64,000 nt of DNA from contig JAKJXP020000097.1 of assembly GCA_022225965.2 (NCBI GenBank), forward strand, positions 1-64,000, written 5' to 3'. Below are positions 43,879 to 56,600 of this stretch, in pieces; position 1 is the first letter of the stretch; every line of letters starts with the position of its first letter. Below the pieces are notes generated by a model that saw nothing but the letters and a program-made list of their open reading frames with translations, was not told the origin of the DNA and did not search any database. Made by a program: the position numbers and the translations under genes. The DNA is from Diatrype stigma (lineage: Eukaryota > Ascomycota > Sordariomycetes > Xylariales > Diatrypaceae).

Positions 43879-46570
43879 ATGAAGATCGCATCGATTCTCC
43901 CCTTTCTTTCGCTACTCCTACATGGAAGTATCGTCTCGGCAGAGGCATCTAGCAACTACACCGCTCAGCTACTCAGTTCGAACACAGGTAAGAACCAGAA
44001 TCTGCCATGGCCTCAAGCTCTGTTATTGACGAGGAGTAGTGAAACTCGGCGAATGGCAGGCCGCCTATGACAAGGCATCCGCCATCGTCAAGACTCTCAC
44101 GAATGCGCAGAAGATATCCCTTATCACCGGTGGCAATGCAGGTAACCTTACCGCTCTGGACCTGCTGGATTCGGCGACGAATCCTCGCACCTACTACTAT
44201 GTCACGACCTGGCCTGCGGGTCAAGCCATGGCTATGACCTGGGATAAGGACGCCATCTACAACCAAGGCCAAGCAGTCGGCTCAGAGTTCCGAGGGAAGG
44301 GAGTTAACATGGCGCTTGGACCCACTACGCAACCTCTGGGACGCTCGGCCTGGGCTGGTCGAGTCGGAGAAACCTACGGTGTTGATTCGTATCTGAATGG
44401 GTATGCTCTGACTCCCTCTGATGTGACCCAAAATACCTTCTACGAACATAAGAAACCAGGTGGCTAAGAGACAAAACATTCAGTTTACTCTCTGGACTAT
44501 TCGTCCAGGGCATGTCCAGATCCGGCGTAATCCCCAGCGGCAAGCACTTCATTATGAACGAATTCGAGACAAACAGACAGGGCTCCACGGGAGGTGGCGG
44601 CGGCATGGGGGGTGGTGGCGGTAACGGCCCGCCACCGACGAACACGAAGACGCGTCGGCAATCCACCAGCAACGGAACCTCGTCTGGCGGAAGCAGCAGT
44701 AGCAGCGACTCTTACAACGTCGTGATCGGTGACAAGGCCTTCCATGAGACGTACCTGGCGCCATTTTACGACACTGTGAAGTCAGGCATGGGAGGCGCCA
44801 TGTGCGCCATGAACCGCGTGAACGGGACGTACTCGTGCGAGAGCCAAGACCTGCTGGCGCGTTATCTGAAGGTTGAGCTCGGGTTCCCGGGCCTCGTGTC
44901 GGCCGACGTGGGCGGTCAGAAGACGGCGCTGGGGTCTGCGAACGCGGGCATGGACTACGGCTCGAGCTCCACATGGAGCAATGCCACGCTCGGGGCTGCG
45001 CTGGCGAACGGGAGCTTTACGGAGGCGAGGCTCGATGATATGGCCATTCGTAACTTCATGGGTTACTTCCACCTGAACCAGGACGTGGGCTTCCCGACCA
45101 CGGCCGGGGCTACGGACAACATCGATGTGCGCGGCAACCACAGCGAGCTGGCGCGCACGTACGCCGCCAACTCTATTGTGCTGCTGAAGAATACGGGCAG
45201 TGCACTGCCACTGAAGTCCAAGCGAAGTATTAGCATATTCGGCACGCATGCTGCGCCCCGATATTTCGGAGCGAACACGGCGCTGAGCGTGTACTCCGGT
45301 GTTGGTCCTACGATGCAGGGTCGTAAGTCATTCCCCTGTCTATTTACATACCCTAGCCCCTATGTATCTGGCCATATTTACGAAATCGTGTACAATGTAC
45401 TGACCCCCGCCGAACAGACATGTCTACGGTTGGCGGGAGCGCCATGGGTTCCCTCGCTTACTTGACAACACCAATCCAACTCTTCAACGAGCGGGCCGCG
45501 AAGGATGGCTTCATGCTGCGATGGTGGTTGAACGACACCGTCTTGACCGACTCCTCCGGTATGGGTGGTATGAGCGGTGAAGGTTCCACGCTCACAGAGA
45601 CCACGACGGGTGTGGCCCAAAATTCGGACGCATGCGTGGTCTTCATCAACGCATGGTCGGGCGAGGGCGCCGACCGACCAGAGCTGTACAATGAGGAGCA
45701 AGATACGTAAGTGCTCGCTATCGGGTTCTACCTCGCCTTGTGTTCATCCCCGAACAAGATCGTCCTTCATACAACATTGCTAACCATGCCGTCCACAATT
45801 CCCATAGCCTTGTCAACACTGTGGCGAACAACTGCAACAACACGATCGTCGTCATCAACACTACCGGTCCGCGCCTTGTCGACGCCTGGATCACGCACGA
45901 CAACGTCACCGGCGTCTTGTACGGCGGGGCGCTGGGTCAAGAATCTGGCAACGCGATCGACGACGTGCTCTTCGGGACCGTGAACCCGTCTGGGAAGCTT
46001 GTCTACACGATCGCGCGGAACGAGTCTGACTACGATGCCGGCACGCAGGTCCAGGAGACAGAGCTCGAGCTCGAGTTTTCCGAGGGCAACTATATCGACT
46101 ACAAGTATTTCGATCGGTACAACGTCACCCCGCGGTACGAATTCGGATACGGGCTGAGCTACACGACGTTTGTGTACGGAAACGAGATGCAGGCGCAGAA
46201 GAATAATTCCTTGCGTGCCGGATACGCGACAGGCGCGCTTGCTGTTGGCGGGCGCGAGGACCTCTGGGATGCTGTCGCCACGGTGACCGCGACAGTTACT
46301 AACACAGGCAGCGTAGCCGGGTCCGAGGTCGCGCAACTATACGTCGGATTCCCCGCCGCAGCCGATGAGCCGGTCAGACAGCTACGCGGGTTTCAAAAGG
46401 TGCCGCTCGAGCCGGGCCAGAGCCAGACTATCACTTTCGAGCTGCGGAGGCGCGATCTCAGCATCTGGGATACAGCGGCGCAGAACTGGAAGGTGGAGGC
46501 TGGTGACTACACGTTCCACGTTGCTGCCAGTAGCCGGAACCTGAAGGCGTCGACGACATTGACTGTTTGA
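43879..46570 (+). CDS. Secreted GH3 family glycosidase (beta-glucosidase-like), 5 exons
   Basis: Exons are 43879-43987, 44040-44422, 44509-45322, 45418-45706 and 45808-46570. All introns are GT..AG, 52-101 bp, and phases match, giving 785 aa. The signal peptide is M-K-I-A-S-I-L-P-F-L-S-L-L-L-H-G. GH3 blocks are present: K-H-F near 176, the nucleophile region with Asp297 (F-P-G-L-V-S-A-D-V), an N-A-W-S-G-E-G acid/base-type loop, Q-E-S-G-N, and a C-terminal fibronectin-III-like domain. Two things are odd. The usual S-D-W around the nucleophile is A-D-V, and a Gly- then Ser-rich insert (about residues 190-232) follows the K-H-F/N-R-Q block. The second intron's donor (GTGACC) is weak and the least certain junction. 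Confidence 0.82.
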
Positions 46571-46995
46571 CGCAAACTTGAAGTCAGCACCTAGTGATGG
46601 CTAGGTAGTAGTGTACATACATTTCCATTCTAAAGTTATATATTGTTGTCACTCGAATTTGGTCCGTCCCTGGTACGAGTGTATAAATCCGGCAAGTGGG
46701 CTCATAAAATGCACATTAAAGTCATGCAACGCTTGCCTATAGACCGGGCTCTGTTCCCTCGTAAAGGTATAGGGTCACGATAGTCCAGGCAGTGTCTTTC
46801 ATCAACGACATATCTCTAGTCAGCTTGCAACTCTATGCCGCTGCCGAGGGTATCTGACTCGCCAAAGCTCTGCCTTCTCCTGTTCGACAGTCTGGGGATA
46901 GTTGATAGCTCTTCGCAACGCGTAGTTATAACACATTATACCGCTTATACATCATATTCCTCACCTGGCACCATTACCCCATCAGACTATGGACA
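46571..46995. other. Intergenic, no gene seen
   Basis: This is the convergent 3' space between the GH3 and permease genes. Nothing further is seen. Confidence 0.5.
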
Positions 46996-48639
46996 CTAAA
47001 AACGGCGCAACCTGGAATTACTAATCCAGTTTTCGGCCTCAGCTTCCACTTCAGCCAGGCCGGTTTTGAGGTCTACATCAACTGATTCAAGCATCCATGC
47101 ATCCTTTCTCCCCACGGTGACTTTATGTCCTAACCACAATGCCAGAAAGACTGGGATAGCTAGATAGGTTGTGAGAAACGAAGCGAGATCCCATTGTCCC
47201 CAGTAAAAGACTGTGAACCCATTGGCTAAGAGAAGGATAAAGAAGATGGGCAGGCAAATCCAGGATGCCCATGGTTGAATATGCGCGCGGTAAGGTACTG
47301 TAATGCCTTGAATATCACAGGCCTTGCGGAAGCGCAAAAGAATGATGCAACATAAACCCCAGGAAGTATAGCCCGATGAATTCGTGAGGCCGACAAACCA
47401 GTTCAACACCTTCCCTGTTCGCGAACTAACGTTGAGATATGCCAAAAATAGGAAGCAGGAGCTGGCGAGAACCGAGTAGATAGGCAAACCGTATTTCGTG
47501 CACCTGGAGAAGATTTTAGGTCCGTTCCCCGCGATGGATAGAGAGTAAAGCGAGCGGCTCGATAGGTAGAGGTATGCGTTTGCTGAAGACCAAGCACTCG
47601 TGAGAATACCCGCGTTGATGATAGAGGGCAGGTATGGAATGCTAGCGTTTCGAATGGCAATCACCCAAGGGGACGCGTTGGCATTACCTTGACTTGATAC
47701 AAGGCCTTCTGAGGTGGATATGCAAGTGGCACCAATAGCCACGGCTCCGAGGATGTAGAACACCACCAATCTAGCGAAGAATTGTCGTGATGCCGTAGGG
47801 ATAGTCTGTCGTGGGTTCCTCATCTCACCAACCATAGTAATGACCATCTCGGGTCCAAAATAGAAAGACATACCACAATAGATCCAGACGTAAAGGAAAC
47901 ATGTAAAATACCCACCAGAACTATCGCCCACGAGCATTGTGTTGAATGCGCCAGGATCAGTCCAAAAGCGAAACCCAAGGATTTCATGTGTTGGTCCTCC
48001 ACCAGCCATGAGAACAACCGACAGTACCAGTAGGCCGATAATCATGATGACCTTGATACTGGCAAACCAGAATTCGGTCTCGGCGTAGACCGCCACAGGG
48101 GAGAGGTTAAGTCCAATGACGACCACTACCATGATCGTGATCCAAACGGCAGTAGGAATAGTATTCGGCCAATAACCGATGATGATGGCCGCCGCGGTGA
48201 TTTCATACGCAACAATAATACCGAACGAATAGAAGTATAGCCAGCCCATCGCGAAGCCAATGGACGGCGAAATGACGCGAGTGCCGTAATAGGCCATAGA
48301 TGTACCGGAAACCGGGAGATAAGTGCCAATTTCTACGATAGCTGTGATTACTGCGTAGACCAGAAGGGATATCAGACAGTAGCAGATCAGGAGAAAACCC
48401 GGTCCTCCAGCAGCCAGAGCTTGGCCCGATCCGACGAAAAGCGAAGTTCCGATAGCACCACCGATGGCTATCATCTGGGCTTGTCTTGATTTGATGTCTC
48501 TCTTCGTTCCGGGTTGTCCGACGGTTTTCTCGAGCTCTCCTAATTGACAGGTGCCGACTTTCTCGAGGTCCGTATCCAGCGTCTTGTTAGTATAGTCTTC
48601 GTCACGAGACATGATGGATGCATCATGCGTGTTAACCAT
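46996..48639 (-). CDS. Amino-acid permease (fungal AAT/YAT family)
   Basis: A 547-aa single-exon protein of the size and layout of plasma-membrane amino-acid:H+ symporters such as Gap1/INDA1. A hydrophilic N-terminus leads to S-R-Q-A-Q-M-I-A-I-G-G-A-I-G-T-S-L-F-V-G-S-G, the substrate-backbone-binding break in helix 1. About 12 hydrophobic segments follow. The highly conserved F-G-P-E-M-V-I-T-M-V-G-E-M-R-N-P-R block is present. An alternative ATG lies nine codons in. The substrate is not predictable. The gene looks intact and ends just past the GH3 gene on the opposite strand. Confidence 0.93.
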   Translation of the reverse strand: MVNTHDASIMSRDEDYTNKTLDTDLEKVGTCQLGELEKTVGQPGTKRDIKSRQAQMIAIGGAIGTSLFVGSGQALAAGGPGFLLICYCLISLLVYAVITAIVEIGTYLPVSGTSMAYYGTRVISPSIGFAMGWLYFYSFGIIVAYEITAAAIIIGYWPNTIPTAVWITIMVVVVIGLNLSPVAVYAETEFWFASIKVIMIIGLLVLSVVLMAGGGPTHEILGFRFWTDPGAFNTMLVGDSSGGYFTCFLYVWIYCGMSFYFGPEMVITMVGEMRNPRQTIPTASRQFFARLVVFYILGAVAIGATCISTSEGLVSSQGNANASPWVIAIRNASIPYLPSIINAGILTSAWSSANAYLYLSSRSLYSLSIAGNGPKIFSRCTKYGLPIYSVLASSCFLFLAYLNVSSRTGKVLNWFVGLTNSSGYTSWGLCCIILLRFRKACDIQGITVPYRAHIQPWASWICLPIFFILLLANGFTVFYWGQWDLASFLTTYLAIPVFLALWLGHKVTVGRKDAWMLESVDVDLKTGLAEVEAEAENWISNSRLRRF

Positions 48640-49603
48640 GCTGAAGGAATAAATCTGATGTTGGCAGTTGGACAGCTTCTAGAACGGAGGAGTTATATAG
48701 TATAGCGTCAAAGTAAACAGGGTCTAACTTCCGGCTGTCTTGGAAGTGACGTGTCTGTGGCCATATATATACAAATACAGAATCAGAAAACATAGATTGT
48801 ATTGGTGTATCGGTGTAACCAAGGACAACGCCCCCTGGCCAATATTCAGGGATCCAGGGTGTAGTAGGGGAGATAGCGACTGGCGATATTCCAGTGTTAT
48901 TCGTGTCCCGTTATCTGTAAGCAGCCACAGATAACCCTGGATGACGGTACCCCAAATCTGGGTAAGGAGCCGAGGCCTGTGTTGCCAGACACCCCCGAGG
49001 ATCGACCTACATAGTGGTACCCCAAGAGACATGATAGGCGGCCAATCCTATGGACTGGTTCACGCAGGAAAGACGGATAATCCGGAAAAGTCTGCATGGA
49101 CAATCAGGTGGTGGAACCCCTGAAGTGTTGTTGGGCAATTTCGTGACGTGAGGCTGGAGTCTTACCCTGCCACTGAGTATCGCTCTTGTTAAAAGCTATG
49201 AAATTAGGTAGGTCACTTGCAAGTGCTATCACGCTTCATCTGTAATTGCGAGAAAGTAGGTATAGGCTAACCATGAGGATATTGTTATATATCATATGAA
49301 TATAAGGGCCACTCTGTTGTCATTAGTCACAATGGTGCAAATATCAACGTTCCCTGGGGACGGGCACTAAACAGAAGGTTACTTCCTGGAAGTAAAATGG
49401 TTTATTGGCCCGAAAGGTCCGGCTTTTCCACCATTTATAAGCTTGAGATAGAATATACTCCACGGAAGTATGGTTGCATCGTCTTCTTTGGAATCTAATT
49501 ATCGCCTTCACGTTCGTGGAGCTGTCGAGTCGAGCGGACTGGTCATCCGGAGCAAAGACAGTCTACCGTTTGGGTTTCCAGTCTGGGAAATCTGCAGCAA
49601 GAG
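48640..49603. other. Intergenic; may include lost 5' part of the next gene
   Basis: The permease promoter lies on the left. Near 49474-49600 a plus-strand frame reads W-N-L-I-I-A-F-T-F-V-E-L-S-S, which looks like a further piece of the transcription factor downstream but is not cleanly joined to it. Confidence 0.45.
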
Positions 49604-50215
49604 ATGTTTCAGGTAAAAGGCCACATGGACGGCGAAAACGATCTGAATCTGTACAATCCGGGACTATGGCCTGATACTCTACATCCCGAGATCTTCGGTA
49701 TGCCAGAACCATGGCTACTCGCAATATCGCTGGTTTTGGGGCTCGGAAAAGAAGATGCCGCCGAGAAGAGAACCACTTCCAATCCTCTAAGCCTGGGGAA
49801 CTTTCTTAGTAGGGCACAGGCCATTGAACGGGCGATCAACCAGCTACGATGGCCTAGCTATGTCGAGGATGGGCCAGAGTCACTCCATTGTGTATTGCAA
49901 CCTTCTTTAGCGATGTATTTATACCGGCGAATATACGATGTGGACGCCTCGGTTCTCCAGCCCAATATAAGGAGAGAATGCAACCATCTCTTACGGTCTC
50001 AGGACGAGGACCGGAGGCTGGTGCACGCTTCTGCAAGATGTTTTTGGCCTGCATGGAGTGCAGCGCGTGAGGCTGAGGACCCAGAACTGCAACCTTCGTT
50101 TGCCACCTGGTTTCAGAGCTGTTTGCGACAGAGTGGCTTTGAGGTCTTCAAAATACCCTTCGCACAGTTTCACAGGCTTTGGGGAAGAAAAGGGGTACTG
50201 TTCGGACGCGTGTAG
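49604..50215 (+). pseudogene. Truncated fungal transcription factor (Fungal_trans_2 C-terminal half)
   Basis: A 203-codon open frame matches only the C-terminal half of ARCA-type zinc-cluster regulators. The visible blocks are N-L-Y-N-P-G-L-W-P-D-T-L-H-P-E-I-F-G, Y-L-Y-R-R-I-Y-D-V-D-A-S, S-A-R-C-F-W-P-A-W-S-A-A and A-E-D-P-E-L-Q-P-S-F-A. Full-length relatives are about 500-700 aa with an N-terminal Zn2Cys6 DNA-binding domain, of which I find no trace in the preceding kilobase. It is most likely a 5'-truncated relic. A spliced short protein without DNA-binding domain cannot be excluded. Confidence 0.72.
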
Positions 50216-51474
50216 CAGGTGTGTTCACGATCAGTGATTGGAATAATAGCCCAAACCCTATAGCAATCCATTCATGATAGCCAATCAAATATCAATTGTC
50301 GGGGTCAACAGACATGTATTTATCTACAGAGCAATAATAGTTTGGCGTTGGAGCGCTGCCACTTTATGTGGTTTTATGTAAATGCATGAAGACTTTCGGT
50401 GGGGATTATCATGCTACCAACTCTTCCCCCGAATCAATGCCAGAACCCGAAAATCGTTTCCAGGCCCAGAAAATCACGGGTTGAATTAAGGATGAGAATT
50501 CACGTCAGGAAAATCTGGATAGTGTGTATGCATTTCCATGTGCAACGTCGTTTGGCAGCCTATTCCATCTTGCTGACCTCGTGGCGTAAAACCGACTTCT
50601 GAGTATCGCTTTGCCACACATAGACAGTGTCACAGCTCCACACAAGGCCATCATTATGCGTATGGTCTAAGCCCTATCAAGATTCATTCTATGGGAAAAT
50701 GCACTTCATACCATTTGCCCAAATACATAGGTACCTAGACTACGTGTTTGTAGCCTAGGTGCAGTACGATAGCCGAGGTACATTTCTCCTGCCCCACATA
50801 ACTACGTGTAATCGTTCCTCGAAAAGGGGCCCCTTAACTCCAGAGTCAGCCTTTAGAATGAGAACATAGAATGCTGCTGAGTTTTCTGAAATCCATTGTA
50901 CTTAACCATATAATTACTCGGGTATAATAGAAAGTTATCTAATTCTAAGTACTGGTTTTACTGTACTAATAATACAAATAATTAACTTGTGCCAATGGAA
51001 AATATACCCACTTTGGGCTAGTATTTCCTAGTTTCGAACGAAAGCTCCTGATACGGAATGAAAGAATAGTACTTATCACCTAATGGGTGGTTATAGTACA
51101 ATTATGTCACTATATATGCCGTACCCTTGTTTTAGGCTACCCACATACAGCTTGTACCGCCCTTAACATGCCGCATCAGCTCCTGATTCAGAGAAATTTG
51201 TTCGCGAACCCACTAAACCATGGATTTACGACGCGAAGTTCGCGAGTAGCGAACGGATCTGCCGGGCGGATCTGGAACAATGTGACTATAAGACCACGTA
51301 TTGCTTCAATCGGCTACCCACCCCTAGTATATAAATACCAGGGACGAAGGCCCTTTGTGAAAAGACCTCGCAAAATATAAGAGAAAAGTCCACAGGTATC
51401 TGATCTTAACCCTATATCACAACCAACGTAACACATATTCGCACAATTAAACGCGGCGTTTCTTCATCGTCACG
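50216..51474. other. Intergenic, no gene seen
   Basis: Mostly ordinary AT-leaning spacer with the CoA-transferase promoter at the right. A 97-codon open frame at 51087-51380 has no recognisable domain. Confidence 0.5.
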
Positions 51475-53642
51475 ATGGACTCAACTACTTATTCCGTGCC
51501 CCAGGAGGCCCGGAAAGTGTTTGAAGACGGTATCATACATAACCCGCTGATGAAAGACCTGCCGGCAGAGTTGCAATCATTGAGCAAATGCGTGCGCTTC
51601 GAAGGATCATCTAAGCCTAGCATTCCCATTAACTGGCGATTCGCCGAGAGCATCTCAGCCATGAAGGCTTTCGAAGCAACCATGTTGAACCATCTGATCA
51701 CTCGGAAATATCAGGTTGAGCCGTCTACCATTACGATCAACACGTAAGCACCACAGAATCGCAACAGCGCATTCGCGACCTTGAGAAGGAAAATGAGAAT
51801 AGTTCGCTAAATACCCTCGCTTCAGGGACCACGCCTCGCTGTTCATCATAACTCCAGTGCTTGGGCAGATCATCAAGAACGGCAAGCCAGTGCCTATGGA
51901 TCCATTCTCCAAGGAGGGTTTGGAGACATTTCCCAGCACAGACCTTCACAGGTCTAATGCCTCACTGCATAGAGTCCTCGCGACGAACATCTATAAGACA
52001 AAAGACGGGCGATTCTACCATGTCCATGGTTAGTCTGAATCCCCCTTTTCGTCGAGCTACCCCTCACTCCACCCATTGTCTTGTCGACTTCCGTGCGCAT
52101 CCGCATTTACTTACGGGCGAGAACGGGGGTTTATTAGGCAGCATGAATCCCGACCCTACGCTGGGGGCCTTGGGATTGGCGCTCGACGGGGAAGAGAACG
52201 ACACCTACGACTCGGTCGTGCAGAGGATCCAGGGCGCCGTGGCACAGCTCGACTCGGCAGCGCTTGACGAGCTTATGAACGAACAGCACCGCCAGGCAGG
52301 CACGATCGCGCGGACGTCAGAGGAGTTCTTCGCCAGCGAGCACGGCCAGAAGAACGGGCAAATCGGGCTCTACGAGTTGTCCAAGGACCCGGGCTCGTCA
52401 CAGCCGCCGGCGTGGTGGCCCGAGAACCCGAGCTTTCGGTCGTCGCCCAAGCGGCCGCTGGCCGGCCTCAAGGTGGTAGACCTGGCGCGCGTCATCGCGG
52501 GTCCGGCGATCACGCGCTCTCTCGCCGAAATGGGAGCTAGCGTGATGCGAGTCACGTCGCCCAACATCACCGACATGTCCGTGCTCCACCAGGACCTCAA
52601 CTGGGGCAAGTGGAACTGCGCCCTGGACCTGAAGAACGATGCGGACAAGGAGAAGCTTCGCGCGCTGATCCGCGAGGCCGACGTAGTCGTCGACGGATAC
52701 CGACCAGGCGTCATGGAGCGGCTCGGATTCGGCCGGCGCGCCATCCTCGACCTCGTCAAAGACCGCCCCTACGGCATTATCGTCGTCCGGGAGAACTGCT
52801 ATGGCTGGCATGGCCCCTGGACGCACCGGAGCGGCTGGCAGCAAATCAGTGATGCTGTGAGTAACGAAGCATCTTAAGTGCCCACTTGTTGTTTTGACAC
52901 CTAGGTGTATGTCCTGGAAGCTCCGCTGACGTTCTTATCCATCAAACAGTGCTGCGGCGTTTCGATGGCGTACGGTAGATCTATGGGCAACGACGAGCCG
53001 GTGACACCGGTGGCTCCAAACTCCGATTACTGGTAACTCCCGCTGACTGGCAGGCTCTTATGTTGCCGATCTTATGATTTTAGAGCTTATTCTAACGCTT
53101 TGTTATAGCACTGGGCTCAGTGGCAGTACAGCTGTCTTGGATGCTCTTGTCAAAAGAGCCGAACATGGTGGCAGCTATGCTGTCGATGTAAGCAACTCCT
53201 ACCCCGTTCTTCTCACCCCCCACCGGGGGGATCTTCGTGAACACTGCTAACCGACCTACTCTCCTCTTATCAGGTAGCGCTCAACTACTACAACCAATGG
53301 CTCGTTCGTTCCTGCGGGACATACGATGACCAGACCTGGAACGAGCTATGGGGACGACACGGTTCGCCTGTGTTCCGTCACTATCATGCGATGCCGTACC
53401 TGTTGCCTGCCATGCTGAAATTGCTACAGGAACATGACGCACCGGTGCTGTTCAATCCCGCTTTCTTTGAAGAGCGCAAATCTGAGTATTTGGGTGCTAC
53501 ATTTGTCCAAGTAAAGCCTGTCGCCAAGTTTGCAGATGGTGCTGTCGACCTCGGCTTCCACATTGGCACACGTGGAAACGGCGTGGACGAGCCTATCTGG
53601 CCTACTGACTTGACGGTCGAGGTTGTCAAGAAGCATGCTTAG
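51475..53642 (+). CDS. Class III CoA-transferase (CaiB/BaiF family), 6 exons
   Basis: Exons are 51475-51743, 51826-52028, 52138-52856, 52950-53032, 53109-53187 and 53274-53642. The five introns (76-109 bp) are GT..AG and all phases agree, giving 573 aa. Class III CoA-transferases move CoA between carboxylic acids; relatives act on formate/oxalate, carnitine or 2-methylacyl-CoA. The first part (to about residue 225) is a degenerate CaiB-like half. The second half starts R-P-L-A-G-L-K-V-V-D-L-A-R-V-I-A-G-P, the family's CoA-binding start, followed by L-D-L-K-N and G-Y-R-P-G-V-M-E-R-L-G. W-Q-Q-I-S-D-A joins C-C-G-V across the third intron. The substrate is unknown. The gene appears intact. Confidence 0.87.
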
Positions 53643-56600
53643 TCATTTGGTCTTTTGAGGATCTGTACGATGTAGCTCAATGGTGGCTGTATATGACACA
53701 CCTTCAAAAGGGCATGGTATAAGGCGGCACGATGCCAAGAGATTCGGCCACGAACAGCGGACCTACAGGTCGTTCATTCGGGTTCTATTTGGTTCTCGTG
53801 AGGGCATAACTATTCAATTGCGTATTCACAACGTGAAGATATTCCTCCGTTCTGATACTACTCGTGAGGTTGTCGTTTACATGTATGCGTATACGAACGA
53901 CAGGTTGCTTTCCGTATCATTCAATGTGAGGCCTTTATGTGTAAAAACAGGTACGTTACAAGATCAATACTGACGTTCATACCCGGTATAATACGGTCAG
54001 CCAGGCTAGTCAGTAATGGCATGTCATCAAGTTGCAGCGCAGGTATACAGCCTATTTCCGTCGTGAGATTGATAGACCGTGGACTAGAGCCACAATAGCC
54101 TGTTCAAGAAAGAAGCGAGTGAAGTCCATGGCCAATTTCTCACATCTTGATATTTTCCCATCAACATACCTAGAATGAATTACCGCAGTCAATGGGCGTC
54201 TCCGGGCAATTTGTACACAGTTAATGCGAATGACGTTGTTGCGTATTGTACGTACAGTAAAGCGGTTGCACACTTGTATGTACGCGGGCGCGGAAATTAC
54301 ATATGAGGAACCAAGGCTATTACCGGTACTGCGGTGTGCGGGGTCTCCGGACGGGCCTGACGGGGTGGGACTCTCGGGTGCAGCCGAGAAAATCGGGCGC
54401 GATTTTTGGGATCCGCGGGATCTGCGGGATCTCAACTGGAGATTGCCGTTCTCGGAAGTGGCCCATAGTTGCTTGATTTTATAAGGGACAGGCCAAATGG
54501 AAATGATCAGATCAACCCATTTCTGGAGGCATCGCATTTTCGAGTTTTGGGGGCCCGGGGGGTGCTACAAATCCTTGGCAGTTGACTAAGCAACAGTGGG
54601 AAAAGCATGGAGCTGGTGGAGTGCTCAACTAGAGCGTCAGGGGCTGCTCTTGCCTGTCATGGCCCGTGTTGTCCGGGTTGTTCAGCCAACGATAGCTTAA
54701 GCACCGTTTAGCTTAACCTAGGCAACGGGACCTAACCACAGTAGTTAGCAGCCCGCCTATCATAGTACCTAGGTAGTTAAGGTGCTTGGCTGAGGTAATG
54801 CACATGATAGACGATAGACAGGACCGATCTTGCGCGATCTTGGACAAGACCAACTCAATACCAAGTACGGAACGTGGGGCAATTGATTAACCTAGTACTA
54901 GGAAAAAACCACCGAAGAAAATCATCGTCGCTTGAATTGCGGCTTCAAATGCGTTCTGTCGAAAGCTGCTGCCTGCTCATCCTCATGAATCTGATTCTGC
55001 AGTGGCATGAAGGATTCTGGAAAGGAGTTCCTACATTGATTTATATCCCCGGCCCATCGATGCGCAACGCCGCGCGTCGTAACTGGTTGCAGACCTTACC
55101 AATCGGGCAAGTCGCCAAGGCCCAGGAGATGGAGGAGACATGGAGCTGGAGGCGATGACCCGTCCGATGGACGGTTGCATGTGTCGCTAGCTAGGTACAC
55201 TATTTTACCACCCATACACCCATACAGCCATAGTAGAACCGGAATTTAGCATACTATCTACCTAGGTAGGTACTAAGTCCGTAAATAGTATGTTCATCAA
55301 GTCGCCATTTCTCGTGTTCAATCGGGTGCACTGCCTCTCATCTATAGTCGGCTACTAGGGACCTGACTTGTTGGAATGCTTGGGACCTTCTTGGACAATG
55401 ACTTGACCAACTGCTACAGATAGAGGTCAAATAAGGCATGTGTTCAGGATATACCACATTCGCCTATCCTACCTAGGAACTACTACCATCCAAAGATTAA
55501 TACGAGGTAGATTCGGTCAAGCTTGACATAGCACCCGAGAGCACCCAAGGGCACTCAGAGATCTACGGACAACCTGCAACCTATTGAAGGCAATTGGCAA
55601 AACCTGAAAAGTTGAGGGTTGCAATGGCGCAGTTGGGGGTCCGTTGCTGGGTACCAACTACCATCCCCACAATTTAGCATCATCGTCACCGAGATGCGCC
55701 AATGAGAGGCAGAATCCGTCAGCAACCGTCAGGTGGTCCAACAACCTTGGAACCTTGTGCCTTGGAAAACCTGTGGTGGGCTAAGCCGTGGCCCGGTCGA
55801 CCGTCGACCTTGTTGTGTTGACGTCCACGGGTCCATGGGTTCATGGGTTTAAGAGACTTGGGTTCAAGAGGCGGCCTACAAGCAAGTACATTTAGCCTAG
55901 CTAGGAGGTAGTTGTTATTATTAGCCTGCAAGGCCAAAGATCAAGGTCATCGTATTCGAAAAGCAGACGCTGTCATTCATCACTGTTACTAGTAGACACA
56001 ACGCAACGAGTTTGCTGTCTTTCCCCGGTACACTGTTTGCCCCCATTGACAAAAAGTACACGAAGCCCACTGTTGCGACATCATTCAGGCCGCTTGCTCT
56101 GTTGATTAAGGGTCATTATCAGGAGCTGTTCTCGTTGGCTATTCACAGGTACGACCTTGCCGCTGCCCAGCCCGGTACAAGCTAGCAAACTATTTGCCTT
56201 GCCGACGAAACGAACGGCCGAAAGCTTGACAATAAGCGTGAGGGGAAGACGACGCACACCTCCGTATTACCCCCTCTCGTTGCTGTATACATACTTCGTA
56301 CCCAATAGGTGGACGGCAAAGTAAAGCCCTAGGCACGGGTGTATGCTATGACATCGCCTGGAATCGTACGCCGATCAAGGGATATCCGAAATCGAAATCG
56401 AAAACACGCAAAACGCGAGGTTAGAAGACCTTTGCTTTTGCCTTTATCGTAATTGGTAAGTCATTAAAGAAGAAGGGGGAAGAGCAGTTAAGGACCTTGC
56501 TGCTTTACATGTGCGAGTGTGGAAGAGGACGAAGCCACAGTTCCACCTGGACATACTGTACGACCCTTTAAACCCTCTGAGACATCCATCCCAGTGCTGC

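Noticed and set aside
54052..54537. 161-codon minus-strand frame
   Set aside because: No domain, mixed composition and no matching codon pattern; probably chance within the large spacer.
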